In this document: in pieces, positions 60,621 to 64,000 of the stretch
Layout of the letters: the number at the start of each line of letters is the position of its first letter
How positions within the stretch are numbered: position 1 is the first letter of the stretch
Source: Actinobacillus arthritidis
GTDB taxonomy: Bacteria; Pseudomonadota; Gammaproteobacteria; Enterobacterales; Pasteurellaceae
Assembly: GCF_029774155.1 (NCBI RefSeq)
Contig: NZ_CP103833.1
Location: 744,001 to 808,000, forward strand
Direction: 5' to 3'
Length of the DNA stretch: 64,000 bases
The notes under the pieces: generated by a model
Told to the model about the DNA's origin: nothing
What the model saw: only the letters and a program-made list of their open reading frames with translations
The model's database searches: none
Translations under genes and position numbers: made by a program

Positions 60621-61740
60621 TTAGTGTGAACTACCCGCAACATCTTTTGCGTTACGTTGTAGATAGATAGTAACCGCACGCACATCATCTGCGGTCATTG
60701 AAGTACGGTCTTTCATTGAATTTACAACACCAATCCATTGGTTTGCCGTATAATGTTCTGCACCAATCGGTGCATGGCAACCGCTACAATGGGTTTGATT
60801 CAAATTATCGCCAAAATAGTTAAGTGCTTGAATATCGGCTGTTAACGCTGTTTTTGGTAATGACACTTCAGCGCTCACTTCTTTCCAGTCTGAATTGGTT
60901 ACATCGTCATGTACAGTCTGATGAACGGTTAATTTATCTTTCGCTTCATCTGCCACTAAGCCCACCATAATACGTTGACCTAGCCCCATATAAATGATGC
61001 TTTCCGCCCCCACTTGTCGCCAACCTTTAATTGCACCTGACACTTTATCACCGGATTCTTTCCATTGTGACAACTCCGCAAACGGTAATAAACGAATTTC
61101 TCCGCCTTGTGCCACCTGTGCCGGCTCCATCGCTAAGTTATATAATGTTTTGTCACCCGCACTAAATTGTCCGGCGTGTTTGGTTAATTCACCTAATGCC
61201 GCACTGTTATCTACTTGCATTTCCGGCATAAAGTGTGCAATACCTTTATGGCAATCAATACAGGTTTGATTGGTCTCTTGCGCTAACTTATGCATTTTTT
61301 GCGCTGCTTCTTTTTGTTCACTGATGATCATCGCATCAAAGCTATGGCGACTACGGCAAGTTGCCGAGTCGGTTTCTTTCATTTCTGCCCAAACACGTTG
61401 TGCCATGTCTAAACGATGTTTTTCATAGGCTTCTTGGTCTGGTAATTTATTGGTTACAAAGGTATGCCATACGTCCTTCAAGGCAACAAATTTCGCTTTC
61501 ACATAATGCAGACCGTCTTGTGGCACATGGCAATCGGAACATTCGGCACGAATCCCTTTACGGTTAGAAAAATGCACACTACCTTCCCATTCTGCTTGAG
61601 GATGGCTCATCGAGTGACAACTGACACAAAACTCCGTAGAGCTAGTCGCCTTCATCACAGATTGAACACCAAATAGTGCCGCAAAGACCTAACACAACAC
61701 ATACCACTCCGCTTACGAGTGATAACTTAAATTTAGACAT
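60621..61740 (-). CDS. torY: NapC/NirT-type multihaem cytochrome c TorY (reading frame broken near 61679; third haem motif altered)
   Basis: Membrane-anchored pentahaem cytochrome that passes electrons from quinol to TorZ. The gene begins at ATG 61740 with MSKFKLSLVSGVVCVVLGLC, a single membrane anchor; one extra base at 61679-61680 shifts into the frame of the remaining protein. Haem motifs in order: CVSCH, CSDCH, CRSRH, CIDCH in the NapC-like part and CSGCH in the C-terminal domain. The third lacks its second cysteine (CGC in place of TGC at 61347-61349). First gene of the torY-torZ pair. Confidence 0.9.
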
Positions 61741-61948
61741 TTTGCCCCCACACTCAAATCAATAATAAAATAAAAAAATACTCATTTAGAAGTAGAAAGA
61801 AGATTATCATACCTCAGAATGATTAATTTGCTTCAAATCAAACTTTGTCAAGTTTGTATGCAAATTCAGCGATATCCACTTTATACTTCTTTCTAACTAT
61901 TGCGAAAAACCTCTCCGACCTCTACAATGAGGCTATATTTATCAATAG
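61741..61948. other. Divergent promoter region between torY and moaA
   Basis: This AT-rich stretch must hold the torY promoter and, at its right end, the moaA leader promoter. The only recognised site is the FNR-type box at 61828-61841. No ORF or RNA gene other than the moaA leader is supported. Confidence 0.5.
61828..61841. promoter_or_regulatory. FNR/HlyX-type box upstream of torY
   Basis: TTGCT-TCAA-ATCAA matches the FNR consensus TTGAT-N4-ATCAA with one change. It lies about 88-101 bases upstream of the torY start and 120 before the moaA leader, in keeping with anaerobic induction of TMAO respiration and Moco synthesis. Confidence 0.55.
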
Positions 61949-62108
61949 ACTCCGAGCTTGTTAACCTAACTTCTTAAACGATTTTCAAATTTCTCATCAA
62001 ATTTGACCGCTTTATGATAAGAATATGGTTGCAATGCCTGTAATTAGCGTCGCTAATTCAAGGGAATTTCAAGAAATTGTTGTTCCTCTCGTGTTTAGAA
62101 AGGTGTCC
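61940..62108 (+). promoter_or_regulatory. Moco riboswitch of moaA
   Basis: The leader contains GACTCCGAGCTTGTTAACCT at its 5' side and CCTCTCGTGTTTAGAAAGGT just before the moaA start, the latter close to the E. coli moaA Moco RNA. The same blocks occur before torZ. The 3' block overlaps the AAAGGTG ribosome site, so ligand binding could hide it. Internal hairpins include TTAGCG-TCGCTAA at 62043-62055. Confidence 0.8.
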
Positions 62109-62109
62109 A

Positions 62110-63132
62110 ATGCAATCCATTCCAATTAAAAACGTTGGTGCGGATAATGTTTCTCAGCTTATTGATCGTTTTGAACGACAATATGTGTATTTACGTTTAT
62201 CTGTGACCGATGTCTGCAATTTTCGCTGTAATTATTGTCTGCCGGACGGCTATAAACCGCCTTTCCATAAGCAGAAATTTTTGAGCGTATCCGAAATTCA
62301 GCGTGTTGTACGTACCTTTGCCGATCTCGGTACGGAAAAAGTGCGTATTACCGGTGGTGAACCGACTTTACGTAAAGATTTTTTAGAAATTGCTCATACC
62401 ATTTCACAAACGAACGGCATTAAAAAAGTGGCATTAACCACCAATGGTTACCGTATGGAACGTGATATTGATTTATGGCAACAAGCCGGTATTACCGATA
62501 TTAACGTCAGCGTAGATAGCCTAGATACACGCCAATTCCAGTTAATCACCGGTGAAAACAAGTTACAATCGATCCTCAAAGGTATTGATAGAGCATTTGA
62601 AATCGGCTACCGCAAAATCAAAGTAAATGCGGTATTAATGAAGCAATATACGGCTCCAGAATTGGATAAATTCCTCGCTTGGATTAAAGATAAACCGATT
62701 CAAATGCGTTTTATCGAGCTAATGGAAACCGGCGAAATGGACAGTTTTTTCAAAGCACAACATTTATCCGGTCAATCAGTAATGCAACGTTTATTACAAG
62801 AAGGCTGGCAATTACAGCCAAAAGCATTATCGGACGGTCCAGCAAAAGTGCTTTCGCACCCTGATTACCAAGGCGAAATCGGCTTAATTATGCCGTATGA
62901 GAAAAACTTCTGTGCCAGTTGCAACCGTCTGCGTGTTTCAGCACTCGGTAAATTGCACCTATGCTTATTCGGCGAGGAAGGCATCGATTTGCGAGATTTA
63001 CTCTCGGAAGATACTCAACAAGCACAGCTGGAAGCACGTTTAAAAGCCGCATTACAAGGCAAACGGGAGCATCACTATTTGCATATCGGCGATAGTGGCG
63101 TTCGGAATAATCTCGCCTCAATCGGCGGCTAG
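62110..63132 (+). CDS. moaA: GTP 3',8-cyclase MoaA
   Basis: Radical SAM enzyme that turns GTP into 3',8-cyclo-GTP, the first step of molybdenum cofactor synthesis. Start ATG 62110 ([17 protein letters not shown]) directly follows the riboswitch-embedded AAAGGTG; the longer frame runs into the riboswitch. The N-terminal cluster is C36, C40 and C43 (CNFRCNYC) with ITGGEPTLR as the GGE motif. The C-terminal cluster has CASCNRLRV and HLCLFGEEG. The terminal GG is present. 340 residues, complete. Confidence 0.97.
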   Translation: MQSIPIKNVGADNVSQLIDRFERQYVYLRLSVTDVCNFRCNYCLPDGYKPPFHKQKFLSVSEIQRVVRTFADLGTEKVRITGGEPTLRKDFLEIAHTISQTNGIKKVALTTNGYRMERDIDLWQQAGITDINVSVDSLDTRQFQLITGENKLQSILKGIDRAFEIGYRKIKVNAVLMKQYTAPELDKFLAWIKDKPIQMRFIELMETGEMDSFFKAQHLSGQSVMQRLLQEGWQLQPKALSDGPAKVLSHPDYQGEIGLIMPYEKNFCASCNRLRVSALGKLHLCLFGEEGIDLRDLLSEDTQQAQLEARLKAALQGKREHHYLHIGDSGVRNNLASIGG

Positions 63133-63379
63133 TTTCTCTGTTACTTTTCTTTGCGTTGCCAAAGAAAAGTAACCAAAAGAAAGGCAACCCTACTTCACCG
63201 CTGTTCTTCACTTAGTTGAAATTTGCTTAACAGAACATTTTAGATTCGCCTACGGCTCAAGAAAAATGTTCCTACAAATTGCAACACGCTCAGGCGGTTC
63301 AGAAGGGAACCCAAGCGGTTATTTTTGTTAAGTTCTTTGCAAAAAAATTTTCGATAAAGCAAAGAAAGTGACAGAAAAA
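63133..63379. mobile_element. MITE-like element with terminal inverted repeats between moaA and moaC
   Basis: About 247 bases start at the first base after the moaA stop. The left end (63133-63154, TTTCTCTGTTACTTTTCTTT) and the inverse right end (63359-63379, TTTTTCTGTCACTTTCTTTG when reversed) match at most positions. Inside, TTACTTTTCTTTG-n6-CAAAGAAAAGTAA forms a perfect hairpin at 63141-63172. No transposase is present. The core (CGCTCAGGCGGTTCAGAAGG) resembles dispersed repeats seen in many proteobacteria. Confidence 0.6.
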
Positions 63380-63422
63380 GCAATGAATCAATGTTATTAA
63401 TATTAAAATACAAATACTTATT

Positions 63423-63898
63423 ATGAATCAATTTACCCATATAAACACCAACGGCGAAGCCAATATGGTTGATGTTTCGATGAAACAAGAAACTGTCCGA
63501 GTGGCTCGTGCCGAAGCATTCGTTTCAATGAATAGCGAAACCTTACAAATGATCATTTCCGGTAATCATCACAAAGGCGATGTATTCGCAACCGCTCGAA
63601 TTGCCGGTATTCAAGCGGCAAAAAGAACGTGGGAACTTATTCCGCTTTGCCATCCGTTGCTTCTCTCAAAAGTTGAAGTGCAACTTGAAGCCCTACCGGA
63701 AACCAACCAAGTACGCATCGAATCACTATGCAAACTAACCGGTAAAACCGGCGTAGAAATGGAAGCACTAACCGCGCCAGTGTGGTCGCCCTAACCATTT
63801 ACGATATGTGCAAAGCGGTACAAAAAGATATGGTGATCGAAAATGTTCGTTTACTACACAAAAGTGGCGGTAAATCGGGCGAATTTAATGCGGAATAG
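63423..63898 (+). CDS. moaC: Cyclic pyranopterin monophosphate synthase MoaC (reading frame broken near 63776)
   Basis: Converts the MoaA product to cyclic pyranopterin monophosphate. The N-terminal frame [19 protein letters not shown] includes the family's MVDVS, then [12 protein letters not shown] and [11 protein letters not shown]. At that point one G is missing (GCGCC instead of GCGGCC at 63774-63778). The adjacent frame completes [18 protein letters not shown] and [10 protein letters not shown]. Restored length is about 158 residues, typical for MoaC. The active-site Asp in YDMCK and the lysines in KAVQKD are intact. Confidence 0.92.
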
Positions 63899-63919
63899 GA
63901 ATTAAATTTAGGGATAAAT

Positions 63920-64000
63920 ATGATTAACGTTTTATTTTTTGCACAGGTACGCGAATTGGTTGGCGTGGATGCTTTAACCGTTCCTGCTGAGTTTGAAACT
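63920..64000 (+). CDS. moaD: Molybdopterin synthase small subunit MoaD, N-terminal part (cut by window edge)
   Basis: The first 27 codons read MINVLFFAQVRELVGVDALT, the standard MoaD opening of the ubiquitin-like fold. It begins 21 bases after moaC, with a modest AGGGATAA upstream. The protein carries sulfur at its C-terminal GG, which lies outside the window. Confidence 0.9.
   Translation, partial: MINVLFFAQVRELVGVDALTVPAEFET

Overview
The window comes from a Pasteurellaceae chromosome, most likely Actinobacillus sensu stricto (the A. pleuropneumoniae / A. lignieresii / A. suis group). The pointers are repeated copies of the Apl-type DNA uptake signal ACAAGCGGTC, often as inverted pairs serving as terminators; an FNR gene matching HlyX; an AT-rich base composition; and neighbourhoods typical of the family (alaS-csrA, sspA-sspB, torY-torZ). 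The left edge cuts a nadV-type nicotinamide phosphoribosyltransferase, which would imply growth without added NAD.

Layout. 1-2.4 kb: nadV fragment, an inverted repeat and an OmpP2-like porin. 2.4-11 kb: priC, galU, phosphomannomutase, csrA, alaS, uspA, hlyX/fnr and sspBA. 11-15.3 kb: a PurR-controlled purE-ansA-purK cluster and aspC. 15.5-21 kb: pepP, a DUF4143 ATPase with palindromic operators, a VapBC toxin-antitoxin pair and uvrB. 21.3-24 kb: a Fur-box-preceded iron locus (EfeO/M-like, DyP peroxidase, orphan periplasmic protein). 24-30 kb: rnm, a UDG-like protein, sbcB, clcA and asnS. 30.4-42 kb: a two-partner secretion locus with a very large IbpA/LspA-like effector adhesin and its TpsB transporter. 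42-55 kb: epmB, efp, small membrane and secreted proteins, glnS, an MFS exporter, slt, hpt, metB, dapB and rlmM. 55-64 kb: DUF423, dld, torZ/torY and moaA-moaC-moaD.

The most interesting locus is fhaC-fhaB. The exoprotein combines an ESPR signal peptide, a TPS domain, a long charged helix, three 126-residue tandem repeats packed with host-kinase-like tyrosine motifs (including EPIYA) and SH3-ligand-like PELPPR motifs, a canonical Fic motif and a YopT-like Cys/His/Asp C-terminus. It reads as a multi-domain mimic of host signalling proteins.

The right-hand end forms an anaerobic respiration and molybdenum cofactor module. TorZ needs Moco; moaA, moaC and moaD make it; both moaA and torZ are preceded by closely matching Moco-riboswitch-like leaders; torY has an FNR-type box and the FNR protein itself is encoded at 9.2 kb.

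Caution: at least 13 frameshifts interrupt otherwise intact genes, including essential asnS. At most sites one base added to or removed from a short run restores the frame. This pattern fits sequencing or assembly errors far better than true decay, so these loci are annotated as full-length genes with the break described.
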